Shown here: positions 7,766 to 15,272 of the stretch, piece by piece
Layout: each line of letters starts with the position of its first letter
Position numbering within the stretch: position 1 is the stretch's first letter
DNA from: an uncultured Paludibacter sp.
GTDB taxonomy: Bacteria > Bacteroidota > Bacteroidia > Bacteroidales > Paludibacteraceae
Direction of reading: 5' to 3'
DNA length: 17,247 nt
Assembly (NCBI GenBank): GCA_937927845.1
Contig: CALFXE010000187.1
Span: forward strand, 1-17,247
The notes under the pieces: model-generated
Database searches by the model: none
What the model was told of the DNA's origin: nothing
Seen by the model: the letters and a program-made list of their open reading frames with translations, nothing else
Program-made: the position numbers and the translations under genes

Positions 7766-7795
7766 TTTAGAATAAAAAAGTTTATATTACTTTTG
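7766..7795 (+). promoter_or_regulatory. Predicted promoter of the efflux operon
   Basis: TTTA (7766-7769), an 18-base spacer and TACTTTTG (7788-7795) resemble the phylum consensus. The ATG at 7805 is only nine bases after the -7 element, so the transcript may be nearly leaderless. Confidence 0.55.
7776..7794. promoter_or_regulatory. Palindrome over the tetR promoter, candidate operator
   Basis: AAAAGT (7776-7781), a 7-base centre and ACTTTT (7789-7794) form a perfect 6+7+6 inverted repeat covering most of the -7 element. TetR dimers bind palindromes of this size and often repress their own operon. The site is low in complexity, so the assignment is tentative. Confidence 0.4.
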
Positions 7796-7804
7796 CAACC
7801 GTTT

Positions 7805-8416
7805 ATGGAAGAAGTAAAAGAAAATATAATTAAGATTGCTTTAAACCAGTTTAATCAAATTGGTATACGTAATGTTTCCATTGATGATGTATGTGCGGAA
7901 TTGCGCATATCTAAAAAGACTTTCTATCAGTATTTTAAAAAGAAGGAAGATTTGATTGATTCTGTGATTGAATACGAACGTACACAACAAATGCAGAAGG
8001 TGCAGAAAACTATCAAGGATAAAAATGCTATCGAGGTTTTCGTTTTTATGATCAAGGAGATGAAAAAATCGACAGAATGTAAACCTTTTATGTTTTGGCA
8101 CGATTTAAAAAAATACTATCCTGCGCTGTTTCAAAAATATGATCAGGTAAAAAAGGATGCTATTCGTCAAGCTTTCGAACAAAATATTACACAGGGAATT
8201 CAAGAAGGATACTATCGAACTAATTTAGATATAGAGCTTTTGTCATATTTTCATTCAATTCAGATAAAAAATACTTTTGAAACTATGATGCATGAGTCTC
8301 CTAAAAAGTACACTTTAAAGCGTTTGACCGATTTCTTTATAGATATGATAATTCACCTTATAGCCAATGAGAAAGGGCTAAAATTTATTTCAGAAAATTT
8401 ATCGGATAAAAAATAA
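7805..8416 (+). CDS. TetR/AcrR family transcriptional regulator of the efflux operon
   Basis: This cytoplasmic DNA-binding repressor has 203 residues from ATG 7805. The N-terminal three-helix HTH domain spans about residues 5-50. ALNQFNQIGIRNVSIDDVC leads into the recognition helix region AELRISKKTFYQYFKKKEDLI, the usual TetR pattern of a Thr/Tyr-Tyr-Phe segment followed by a charged turn. The remaining 150 residues are helical and would form the ligand-binding and dimer domain; they are not conserved enough to name a ligand. A TTG at 7793 lies inside the promoter and is rejected. The gene ends ten bases before the TolC-like gene, which points to co-transcription and to control of the whole exporter, probably induced by an exported compound. 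It likely binds the palindrome overlapping its own promoter. Confidence 0.9.
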   Translation: MEEVKENIIKIALNQFNQIGIRNVSIDDVCAELRISKKTFYQYFKKKEDLIDSVIEYERTQQMQKVQKTIKDKNAIEVFVFMIKEMKKSTECKPFMFWHDLKKYYPALFQKYDQVKKDAIRQAFEQNITQGIQEGYYRTNLDIELLSYFHSIQIKNTFETMMHESPKKYTLKRLTDFFIDMIIHLIANEKGLKFISENLSDKK

Positions 8417-8426
8417 AATTTAAAAT

Positions 8427-9797
8427 ATGAGAGGTATAAAAAAGATAATGAATCTGTTTATTGCAATGTTACTTATGCTTTGTACCGGTTTTGCATCGGC
8501 ACAGCAAAATGGAAATGCAGAGAAAGCGGACACATTGACATTGACTCTTAATCAATGTATTCAAATTGCTTTTGATGAGAGTCCGACTATACGCATTGCT
8601 GAAAGAGAAATCGAACGAATTGATTATTCAAACAAAGAGAAATTTTCCGGATTATTTCCATCGATTAGTGGTTCTGCATCATATTCTCGTACATTAAAAA
8701 AGCAAAAAATGTTTTTTAATATTCCGGGTATGCCTGTCAATCCTGATGGTATTGAGGTAGGACAAGACAACACTTTCGTAGGAATGCTTTCTGCATCCAT
8801 GCCTATCATCGCTCCTACTCTTTGGGCAAGCTTGAAGATGAATGAAACGGAAGCGGCTTTATCACTTGAGAATGCACGATCATCAAAATTATCACTTGTA
8901 AACTCTGTGACTAAGGCTTATTATGGGGTTTTGCTAACTCAGGAATCTTATAAAGTTTTTGAAAGAAGTTATGATAATGCTGCTGAAAACGCAAAAATCA
9001 TCCAAAATAAATATGAGCAGGGTGCAGTATCTGAATTTGAATGGATACGTGCAGATGTGCAAATGCGTAATGCTATGACTAATCTTGTATCTGCCGAAAG
9101 TGCTATAAACCTCAGTCAGTTACAATTAAAAATGCTGATGGGATTGGATATGAATGTACCAATCAATACTGTTGAAAAGCTATCTGATTATGAATCTAAA
9201 GTGTTTAAAGAAGCTATTGATGTAAGTGCCAAATCTTTAGATGACAATTCAGACCTGAAACAGTTTGATTTACAAGCTGAGCAATTGCGTCAGTCTCTTG
9301 AAATTCAGAAGACTACATGGCTACCAACTTTAGCTGCAACAATAAATTATCAGTATATGACAATGCCTAATGATGATGTTGCTATTAAAAATTATTATTG
9401 GTTTCCAACTTCAACGGCAGGAATTTCTCTCTCTATTCCGATTTTTCAGGGAGGAAGCAAACATTACAAAGCCAAGCAGATACAATCTCAAATAAGAACA
9501 ATGGGCGACCAACGTGAAAATCTGAAACGTTCGTTGGAACTTCAAGCTGTTACTTTTACAGATAATATGATTAAGGCGATAGAGAAAATGGAGTCGGGTA
9601 AAAAGGCTCTTATTCAGGCTGAAAAAGGCTTGTCTATTTCGCAAAAAATGTATGAAGTGGGTGCAGGAACTTATTTGGACGTAACCAATGCTGAGTTGGG
9701 ATATATTCAAGCCGGACTGTCATACAATCAATCAATATTTGATTTTATCTCGGCTAAAGCTGATTTAGAAAAATTATTAGGTACTTCTATCAATTAA
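8427..9797 (+). CDS. TolC-like outer-membrane efflux channel (OMF)
   Basis: This outer-membrane factor would form the exit duct of the exporter as a trimer. The 456-residue protein has a signal peptide (hydrophobic core MNLFIAMLLMLCTGFASA, cleaved before QQ). It then has two outer membrane efflux protein repeats. The first starts at TLTLNQCIQIAFDESPTIRIAE (about residues 36-57). The second is at about 260-456, with KQFDLQAEQLRQSLEIQKTT and the porin segment TAGISLSIPIFQGG. Long heptad-like helices around 180-230 and 340-440 would make the periplasmic tunnel. No lipobox Cys is present after the signal peptide. An internal ATG at 8448 would also give a good signal peptide. It is placed between the regulator (10 bases) and the adaptor (19 bases). 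Confidence 0.92.
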   Translation: MRGIKKIMNLFIAMLLMLCTGFASAQQNGNAEKADTLTLTLNQCIQIAFDESPTIRIAEREIERIDYSNKEKFSGLFPSISGSASYSRTLKKQKMFFNIPGMPVNPDGIEVGQDNTFVGMLSASMPIIAPTLWASLKMNETEAALSLENARSSKLSLVNSVTKAYYGVLLTQESYKVFERSYDNAAENAKIIQNKYEQGAVSEFEWIRADVQMRNAMTNLVSAESAINLSQLQLKMLMGLDMNVPINTVEKLSDYESKVFKEAIDVSAKSLDDNSDLKQFDLQAEQLRQSLEIQKTTWLPTLAATINYQYMTMPNDDVAIKNYYWFPTSTAGISLSIPIFQGGSKHYKAKQIQSQIRTMGDQRENLKRSLELQAVTFTDNMIKAIEKMESGKKALIQAEKGLSISQKMYEVGAGTYLDVTNAELGYIQAGLSYNQSIFDFISAKADLEKLLGTSIN

Positions 9798-9816
9798 AAT
9801 TAAACTTACAAAATAT

Positions 9817-10839
9817 ATGAACGCTTTTAATAAAATTATTATTTCTCTGTTTGTCATCGGACTAACTGCTTGTGGAAGCAAAAAGGACTCTCAAAGTACG
9901 GTAAACGGTTCAGGTGATGATAAGCCTAAGGTTAAAATTGAGAAAGTCGTATCACGCGATGTTGAGCAAGTTTATGAGTTTACTGCTACAGTTGAACCTA
10001 TAGTAAAGAACAATATAAACCCAACTACTCCCGGAAGGATTCGTAAGATTTTCGTTGAAATTGGCGATAAAGTTTCAAAAGGTCAGAAATTGGCAGAAAT
10101 GGATGCAGTGAACTTAGTCAATCTTGAAACTCAAATCGATAATATGAGAAGGATTTACAATCGTGTTTCTGAACTGTATAGTGTGGGTGGAGCATCTCAG
10201 CAGGAATTGGATAATGCACAACTACAGCTTACGGTTGCAGAATCAAATCTGAAAAATCTTCAGGAAAATACATCTTTGATCAGTCCGATTAGTGGCATTG
10301 TAACAGCAAGAAACTATGACGATGGAGACATGTATAGCGGTCAGTTACCTATATTGACTGTTATGCAAATAAATCCAGTGATATTAAAAATCAATGTATC
10401 CGAAACATTTTTCAGCAAAGTAAAACCCGGTATGCCTGTCAATATAGCATTAGATGTTTATGAAGGTGAATTATTCCAGGGGAAAGTGAGTTTAGTGTAT
10501 CCTACAATTGATGAAAGAACACGTACCTTCGCAGCAGAAATAACTTTAAGCAATCAGAATTCTAAGGTTCGTCCCGGTATGTTTGCTCGTGTAAATATAA
10601 ACTTCGGTGTACAAAACAGGGTTGTTGTACCCGACCAAGCCATAGTAAAACAAGCCGGCTCAGGTGCAAGATATGTATATATTTATAAAGATGGACAGGT
10701 TAGTTTCAAACAAGTTGAACTTGGCAGGCGCATGGATACTGAATACGAGCTTATTTCAGGAGTGGAAAGCGGTTCTGATGTTGTAGTGTCCGGTCAGGTT
10801 AAATTAGCCGATGGCGCAACAGTCGAAGTAGTGAATTAA
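9817..10839 (+). CDS. RND efflux periplasmic adaptor (MFP), lipoprotein
   Basis: This adaptor links the inner-membrane RND pump to the TolC-like channel. The 340-residue protein begins with a lipoprotein signal ending in the lipobox LTAC (Cys19), so it should be anchored by lipid on the periplasmic side. Barrel-sandwich (lipoyl-like) half motifs are seen at INPTTPGRIRKIFVEIGDKVSKGQKL (from about 67) and LISPISGIVTARNYDDGDMYS (about 150-170). They are separated by a rather short alpha-hairpin (about 105-148). The beta-barrel part includes VIKINVSETF-like sequence followed by KVRPGMFARVNINFG at about 250, and the membrane-proximal domain completes the C-terminus (VVSGQVKLADGATVEV). It is flanked by the channel gene upstream and the pump gene 26 bases downstream. 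Confidence 0.93.
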   Translation: MNAFNKIIISLFVIGLTACGSKKDSQSTVNGSGDDKPKVKIEKVVSRDVEQVYEFTATVEPIVKNNINPTTPGRIRKIFVEIGDKVSKGQKLAEMDAVNLVNLETQIDNMRRIYNRVSELYSVGGASQQELDNAQLQLTVAESNLKNLQENTSLISPISGIVTARNYDDGDMYSGQLPILTVMQINPVILKINVSETFFSKVKPGMPVNIALDVYEGELFQGKVSLVYPTIDERTRTFAAEITLSNQNSKVRPGMFARVNINFGVQNRVVVPDQAIVKQAGSGARYVYIYKDGQVSFKQVELGRRMDTEYELISGVESGSDVVVSGQVKLADGATVEVVN

Positions 10840-10846
10840 ACGTTAC

Positions 10847-10864
10847 ACATTAAACATTAAACAT
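10847..10864. repeat. Two and a half ACATTAA heptamers before the RND gene
   Basis: ACATTAA is present at 10847-10853 and 10854-10860, followed by ACAT. The copies begin seven bases after the adaptor stop and end just before ATG 10866. They fill the translation initiation region of the pump gene, so a change in copy number would move the ribosome site relative to the upstream stop. Confidence 0.6.
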
Positions 10865-10865
10865 A

Positions 10866-13800
10866 ATGAGTAGTATATACGAAGGATCAGTTAAGAAACC
10901 TGTTATGACAGCACTTGTTTTTGTGGCTGTAGTAATATTAGGTCTCTTTTCATTAAATAAATTACCTATAGACTTATTACCTGATATTGAGACGAATACC
11001 ATTATGGTTCTGACCACATATCAGGGTGCGAGTGCAGCTGACATCGAGACTAATGTAACTCGACCGCTTGAAAATTCGCTTAACACAGTAGCAAATCTGA
11101 AGAAAATCAAATCGTCTTCACGCGAAAACCGTTCGATTATTTCTTTGGAATTTGAGTATGGATTGGATATAGAAGCATTAACCAATGATGTGCGAGATAA
11201 GCTCGATATGGTGAAGTCATATCTTCCGGAGGGCACAACCGAGCCTATCATATTCAAGTTCAGTACAGATATGATTCCGGTTATGATGATTTCAGCCACT
11301 GCTGAACAAAGTTTGCCTGCTTTATACAAAATACTCGACGAGAATGTAGCTAATCCTTTAGCTCGTATCTCAGGAGTAGGTTCTGTGTCGGTCAACGGTG
11401 CACCGGAACGAGAAATCCAAGTGTTTGTAGACCCTTCCAAGCTCGAGGCTTATCATCTGACTATAGAAAGTATAGCACAGGTTATAAGAATGGAAAACGT
11501 GAATACTCCTGCCGGAACCATTGATATCGGTAATGAATCATATTCTTTACGTGTACAGGGAGAATTTATTTCACCATTAGAACTAAATAACTTGGTTGTA
11601 GGCTCTTATGCCGGTAAAAACGTTTATATTTCCGATATAGCCGTAGTAAAAGATGATTTGGAAGAACGTGCACAAGAGGTTTACACAAACGCAGTTCAAG
11701 GTGCAACCATAGTAGTGCAAAAGCAATCTGGCTCTAACACAGTAAAGATTGCTGAGGAAATACACAAGATACTGCCTGAATTACAAAAAAATCTCCCATC
11801 GGATGTTAAGATAGAACCTATTATGGACACATCCGACAACATCAAAAAAACCATATCAGGTCTTGTTGAAACTGTGATGTATGCATTCCTATTCGTTATG
11901 TTGGTGGTACTTGTTTTCTTAGGAAGATGGCGAGCAACAGTGATAATAATTGTTACAATACCAATTTCTCTAATCTCTGCTTTTATCTATTTAGGATTTA
12001 CGGGAGGTTCGCTTAACATTATATCATTAAGCTCCTTATCGGTTGCAATCGGGATGGTTGTAGACGATGCCATCGTAGTACTTGAGAACATTACAACTCA
12101 TATCGAACGTGGCAGTCGCCCCAAAAGCGCAGCAGTTCACGGAACAAGTGAAGTTTCTATATCGGTTATTGCATCAACTCTAACACTGTTAGCTGTTTTC
12201 TTCCCTTTAACAATGATTACAGGTATGGCAGGTGTGATGTTCGAACAATTAGGTTGGATGGTAACTATCATTATGATTGTATCTACAGTTGCTGCTTTGA
12301 CACTTACACCAATGATGTCGTCTCAAATGCTGAAGATGAATCCTAAAAAAGGAAAGATATATAAATTCTTCTTCACACCTATTGAAAAAGCTTTAGATTA
12401 TATAGATGTAAAATATGCAGATTTAGTCAACTGGTCGGTACGCCACAGAAAGACTGTAGTATTCAGTTTATTTGGTTTCTTTGTATTAAGTTTGATACCT
12501 GCCAGATTTATAGGTACAGAATTTATTCCTGCCGAAGATAATAGTAGAATTGCTGTTACTGTTGAGTTACCAATAGGCACTCGCTCAGAGAGAAGTAAAG
12601 AAGTGGCTGAAACGCTTTATAAGACTTGGCGACAAAAATATCCTGAATTAGATATGATTAATTTCACAGTCGGTCAGGCAAGCAGCAAAAACGTATGGGG
12701 TTCGTTGCAAAACAACGGTTCAAACATCATTTCATACAATATAAGGATGATAGACATGAATGAACGTCAACGCTCCGTATTTGAAATATGCGACAGCATG
12801 CGTGTTGATTTGGACAATATGCCTGAAATAAAAAAATCGAATGTATTGGCAGGTGGAGGTATGGGAATGATGGGCGGACAATCGACTCTTGATGTTGAAA
12901 TATATGGTTATGATTTTTTTGAAACCGACCAAGTAGCTGCTGAATTAAGTAAACGTATTGCTAAAGTACCGGGCTTAGTCAACGTGAAAATCAGTCGCGA
13001 AGATTATCAACCTGAATATCGCATACAATTCGACAGAGAAAAATTAGCCATGAATGGTTTAAATATGGCTACAGCATCAAGTTTCTTGCGTAATAGAATC
13101 AACGGTCTGACTGCCTCACTATTCCGTGAAGATGGTGAGGAATATAATATCAAAGTTGCATACGCACCTGAGTTCAGACAATCAATTGAAGCTCTTGAAA
13201 ATATTTTGATATATAACAGTCAAGGTCAGTCTATTAGAATTAAAGATTTAGGTAAGGTAGTGGAAGAATTTTCACCTCCTACGATAGAAAGGAAAAATCG
13301 TCAGCGTTTGATTACCGTATCTTCAACAGTTTCAGGTACTACCATCGATAAAGCTGTTGCCGGAATCAACAAGGCATTAGACAGTATGACAATACCTTCT
13401 AATATCTATACAGTTATAGCGGGTACATATTTAGATCAACAAGAATCTTTTGCAGACTTAAGTGTTTTACTTCTGCTGATAATATTATTAGTTTTCATAG
13501 TGATGGCTTCTCAGTTTGAATCTCTCACCTATCCGTTTATCATAATGTTCTCTGTGCCTTTTGCTGTATCAGGTGTTATTCTGGCATTCTTTATAACAGG
13601 GGTGAGTCTGAATATGATGTCGTTTGTCGGTATTATTATGTTAGTCGGCATCGTTGTAAAGAACGGTATTGTGTTAGTCGACTATATCAATCTTAATCGT
13701 GGTAGAGGTATGGGTGTTATTCAAGCAGTTATAAACGGAGGAAAATCGAGATTACGTCCGGTATTAATGACTACACTTACAACTATTCTTGGTATGGTTC

Positions 13801-13982
13801 CATTAGCAGTTTCAACCTCAGAAGGTTCAGAATTATGGAAGCCAATGGCTATCACTGTAATCGGAGGACTAACAATATCAACAATTTTCACATTGATAAT
13901 CGTACCAACCGTTTATGCAATCTTCGCAGGCAATGGAGTGAAGAGAAACAGAAAGAAGTGGAGGAAGAAGTTGAGAGCATAG
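10866..13982 (+). CDS. RND-type multidrug efflux pump, inner-membrane subunit (AcrB-like)
   Basis: This proton-driven pump is the core of the tripartite exporter and works as a trimer in the inner membrane. Length is 1038 residues, usual for the HAE1/AcrB group. The first helix is at about 10-28, followed by the periplasmic porter domain (DLLPDIETNTIMVLTTYQGASAADIE). Helices 2-6 begin near residue 335. Helix 4 carries the proton relay pair Asp400-Asp401 (MVVDDAIVVLENI). The second porter half follows helix 7, and the C-terminal helix set contains Lys932 in VVKNGIVLVDY, the partner of the Asp pair. A glycine/methionine-rich stretch (AGGGMGMMGGQ) near 660 is in the position where some family members line the substrate path. 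The end is basic (RNRKKWRKKL). The three catalytic residues are present, so an active pump is expected. Substrates are unknown. Confidence 0.95.
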   Translation: MSSIYEGSVKKPVMTALVFVAVVILGLFSLNKLPIDLLPDIETNTIMVLTTYQGASAADIETNVTRPLENSLNTVANLKKIKSSSRENRSIISLEFEYGLDIEALTNDVRDKLDMVKSYLPEGTTEPIIFKFSTDMIPVMMISATAEQSLPALYKILDENVANPLARISGVGSVSVNGAPEREIQVFVDPSKLEAYHLTIESIAQVIRMENVNTPAGTIDIGNESYSLRVQGEFISPLELNNLVVGSYAGKNVYISDIAVVKDDLEERAQEVYTNAVQGATIVVQKQSGSNTVKIAEEIHKILPELQKNLPSDVKIEPIMDTSDNIKKTISGLVETVMYAFLFVMLVVLVFLGRWRATVIIIVTIPISLISAFIYLGFTGGSLNIISLSSLSVAIGMVVDDAIVVLENITTHIERGSRPKSAAVHGTSEVSISVIASTLTLLAVFFPLTMITGMAGVMFEQLGWMVTIIMIVSTVAALTLTPMMSSQMLKMNPKKGKIYKFFFTPIEKALDYIDVKYADLVNWSVRHRKTVVFSLFGFFVLSLIPARFIGTEFIPAEDNSRIAVTVELPIGTRSERSKEVAETLYKTWRQKYPELDMINFTVGQASSKNVWGSLQNNGSNIISYNIRMIDMNERQRSVFEICDSMRVDLDNMPEIKKSNVLAGGGMGMMGGQSTLDVEIYGYDFFETDQVAAELSKRIAKVPGLVNVKISREDYQPEYRIQFDREKLAMNGLNMATASSFLRNRINGLTASLFREDGEEYNIKVAYAPEFRQSIEALENILIYNSQGQSIRIKDLGKVVEEFSPPTIERKNRQRLITVSSTVSGTTIDKAVAGINKALDSMTIPSNIYTVIAGTYLDQQESFADLSVLLLLIILLVFIVMASQFESLTYPFIIMFSVPFAVSGVILAFFITGVSLNMMSFVGIIMLVGIVVKNGIVLVDYINLNRGRGMGVIQAVINGGKSRLRPVLMTTLTTILGMVPLAVSTSEGSELWKPMAITVIGGLTISTIFTLIIVPTVYAIFAGNGVKRNRKKWRKKLRA

Positions 13983-14030
13983 TGATTGGTGATTGGTAAC
14001 TGGTAATTGGTAACTGGTGATTGGTAACTG
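13982..14030. repeat. Array of seven heptamers beginning in the RND stop codon
   Basis: Seven 7-bp units follow each other: GTGATTG twice, GTAACTG, GTAATTG, GTAACTG, GTGATTG, GTAACTG. The first unit starts with the last base of the TAG stop (13980-13982). Read on the minus strand the units are AATCACC/AGTTACC/AATTACC, the same family as 1012-1060 and 4763-4851. Confidence 0.9.
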
Positions 14031-14340
14031 GTGTTTATAAATATTTTCCCATTAGGCAATTCTTTACTCCATAGTAACTTATGGGCTTCATATAATTTTG
14101 TTATATGGTGTCAATGCACATCTATAAATATGTGTTGTATTAGCTGCAAAGCAGCGTGTCATTTGTAGCACAAAATTGATTTAGCTAACATATTACGATT
14201 GCAAGAGAGTTCCTCGCTGTACGCTATCCGACCGACTACAGCCGTAGTCGGTTGATGTGAAAAGTCAAGATGACTTTACTCATAAATTTCTAAAGTTTAA
14301 TTCAAAAAAACGCTTAATTCTTGATTTTTATTTTTTTTAC
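14031..14340. other. Hairpin-rich intergenic region without genes
   Basis: No coding frame is convincing here. Several short perfect hairpins follow one another: CATATAA/TTATATG (about 14089-14107), GCTGC/GCAGC (about 14142-14154), the strong 11-bp hairpin at 14229-14254, and AAAGTCA/TGACTTT at 14261-14277. The arrangement resembles a decayed MITE or REP-type element or part of a cassette array. The end (14300-14340) is T-rich. Confidence 0.6.
14229..14254. terminator. Strong hairpin, possible terminator of the efflux operon
   Basis: ACCGACTAC (14231-14239), loop AGCC, and GTAGTCGGT (14244-14252) pair perfectly. Two further pairs, one of them G-T, extend the stem to 11 bp. It lies 250 bases after the RND stop. 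There is no T-run directly after it, so an intrinsic terminator is only one explanation; a dispersed repeat end is another. Confidence 0.35.
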
Positions 14341-14346
14341 ACTTGC

Positions 14347-14400
14347 TGCCAACGAATAGCACTAAGCGGCATACCCGATAGGGTTGCGTTTAGTGCGTGT
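14347..14400 (-). repeat. Left half of an attC-like palindrome, split by the intron
   Basis: A hairpin GCACTAA (14359-14365)/TTAGTGC (14390-14396), with inner stem ACCC/GGGT and loop GATA, is bordered on its outer side by AACGA (14351-14355). The partner of AACGA, TCGTT, is found at 15265-15269, just beyond the group II intron. With the intron removed, the piece has the R and L arms of an attC site, with (C)GTTGGCA as the cassette-side core on the minus strand. Confidence 0.5.
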
Positions 14401-14852
14401 GTGCGCTCTGCATAAACAGAACGCACCTGCTGTAAAGCAAGTGAAAAAGTGCAAAAATACAAATATTTTTGGTTAAACAATGCTTTCGGCTGGTGTATTT
14501 TTTCCAGAGGGTGAAAGTCCCTTATACGTGGGTTAGTAGCCCTAAGTATTAGTAAGTCGCAAGCTGGTTGTTGGTGACAACAGCAGTGAAGGGGGAGAGA
14601 GTGCAGAAATGTCCTGTGGACGTTTCGAAGTGATTGACCCGACCGAAGGTCAGACTGCAAAATCCGGTACTGACGAACAGAAACGGTATATGAGGCATAT
14701 CTGTTTTGGGTAAGCAACCCCATCCTTGTAACGCCCAAACTGGTTATTTGAGGGCAGGTATGTAGATGCCGCAGTGATTGGATGAAGGAAAAAGCTCTTA
14801 CCGGGGGAGGTCTCAGAACAAGGGAAACCATAATCTGAGAAGTCAGCAGAGG

Positions 14853-15211
14853 TCATTAGATGAATTGGATAAGGAATTGTATAGGCAGGGAGCAAAGTAT
14901 GTACGATAGCTCAAAGATGTGGACGGTTGGGTGCGAAACCGCTTGCGATGCTGTATCTGGAAACAATGGAAGAAGCACAAACGACGACGGAAAAATCTTC
15001 TTCGCTTAGGGGTCGACTATGAACACTCATACAGTTTTAGTCGCAGTCGAATGGTACATGGGCGGTCGCCTGTAGCACGATTTTACGCACTACTATTACA
15101 GTGGAGCGTTTACAAAAGCAAGGTTATGAATCTTTACTTGTTTATTATCAGAAAGTTGCGCCATTTCTTAACGAACCGCTGTATACGAGAACCGTACGTA
15201 TAGTGGTGTGA
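14853..15211 (+). pseudogene. Intron-encoded reverse transcriptase/maturase, two deletions and a frameshift
   Basis: Codons from 14856 read LDELDKELYRQGAKYVR, the sequence that in intact proteins runs into the YADD catalytic motif of the reverse transcriptase. The Tyr codon is broken into TAG (14907-14909), and the reading continues in the same frame as LKDVDGWVRNRLRCCIWKQW, the DNA-binding/domain X end of the protein. The start of the protein through RT block 4 and everything from YADD to domain X are therefore gone. At about 15050 one base is missing: frame 1 reads SRSRMVHG, but the expected GTWAVACSTILRTTITVERL continues in the other frame from 15053, through YESLLVYYQKVAPFL, to TGA at 15209-15211. 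No reverse transcriptase can be made. A GTG-started frame at 14919-15203 is only part of this and is not a gene. Confidence 0.85.
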
Positions 15212-15257
15212 GGAGCTCTCCCTGTCGGTTAAATACCGGCAGGGCAGTCTACTCGAT
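15175..15257 (+). ncRNA. Group II intron domains V and VI
   Basis: Domain V: ACCGCTGTA (15175-15183) pairs with TATAGTGGT (15199-15207), and TACG (15184-15187) pairs with CGTA (15193-15196). This leaves the diagnostic two-base bulge CG at 15197-15198 and a small AGAAC loop. Domain VI: a 9-bp stem, 15220-15228 with 15236-15244, stands above a lower stem that leaves A15251 bulged as branch point. Both folds are complete, in contrast with the ruined protein gene whose end overlaps domain V. Confidence 0.8.
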
Positions 15258-15272
15258 TATACCCTCGTTATA
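15258..15272 (-). repeat. Right half of the split attC-like palindrome
   Basis: On the minus strand TATAACGA (15272-15265) lies over the stop codon of the neighbouring gene (TAA at 15270-15268). Overlap of a cassette gene's stop with the first attC core is common in integron cassettes. AACGA here pairs with TCGTT (minus strand, 14355-14351) across the intron. Confidence 0.45.

Larger units (their letters stand above)
14401..15257 (+). mobile_element. Group II intron remnant, internally deleted
   Basis: The 5' end is GTGCG at 14401 (GTGTG at 14399 is an alternative). The segment from about 14500 to 14850 contains runs typical of bacterial group II intron domains I-IV, such as GGGTGAAAGTCCCTTA, GTAAGTCGCAAGCTGG and GAAGTCAGCAGAGGTCAT. 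The intron-encoded protein survives only as two joined fragments. Domains V and VI follow, and the intron ends CTACTCGAT at 15257, six bases after the likely branch-point A15251. At about 857 bases it is far shorter than the 1.9-2.5 kb of complete members. Lack of an HNH domain after the maturase region points to a class without endonuclease; the exact class is not settled. It cannot move on its own, but might be spliced or mobilised by a related protein supplied from elsewhere. Confidence 0.85.

Noticed and set aside
14337..14895. Leftward open frames across the left part of the intron
   Set aside because: They run antisense to the structured RNA domains of the group II intron, contain no recognisable protein, and are explained by the high structure and few stops of ribozyme sequence.
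14919..15203. A 94-codon frame with GTG start as a gene
   Set aside because: Its first half is the domain X end of the intron protein, and after the frameshift near 15050 it is out-of-frame sequence. It is part of a pseudogene.
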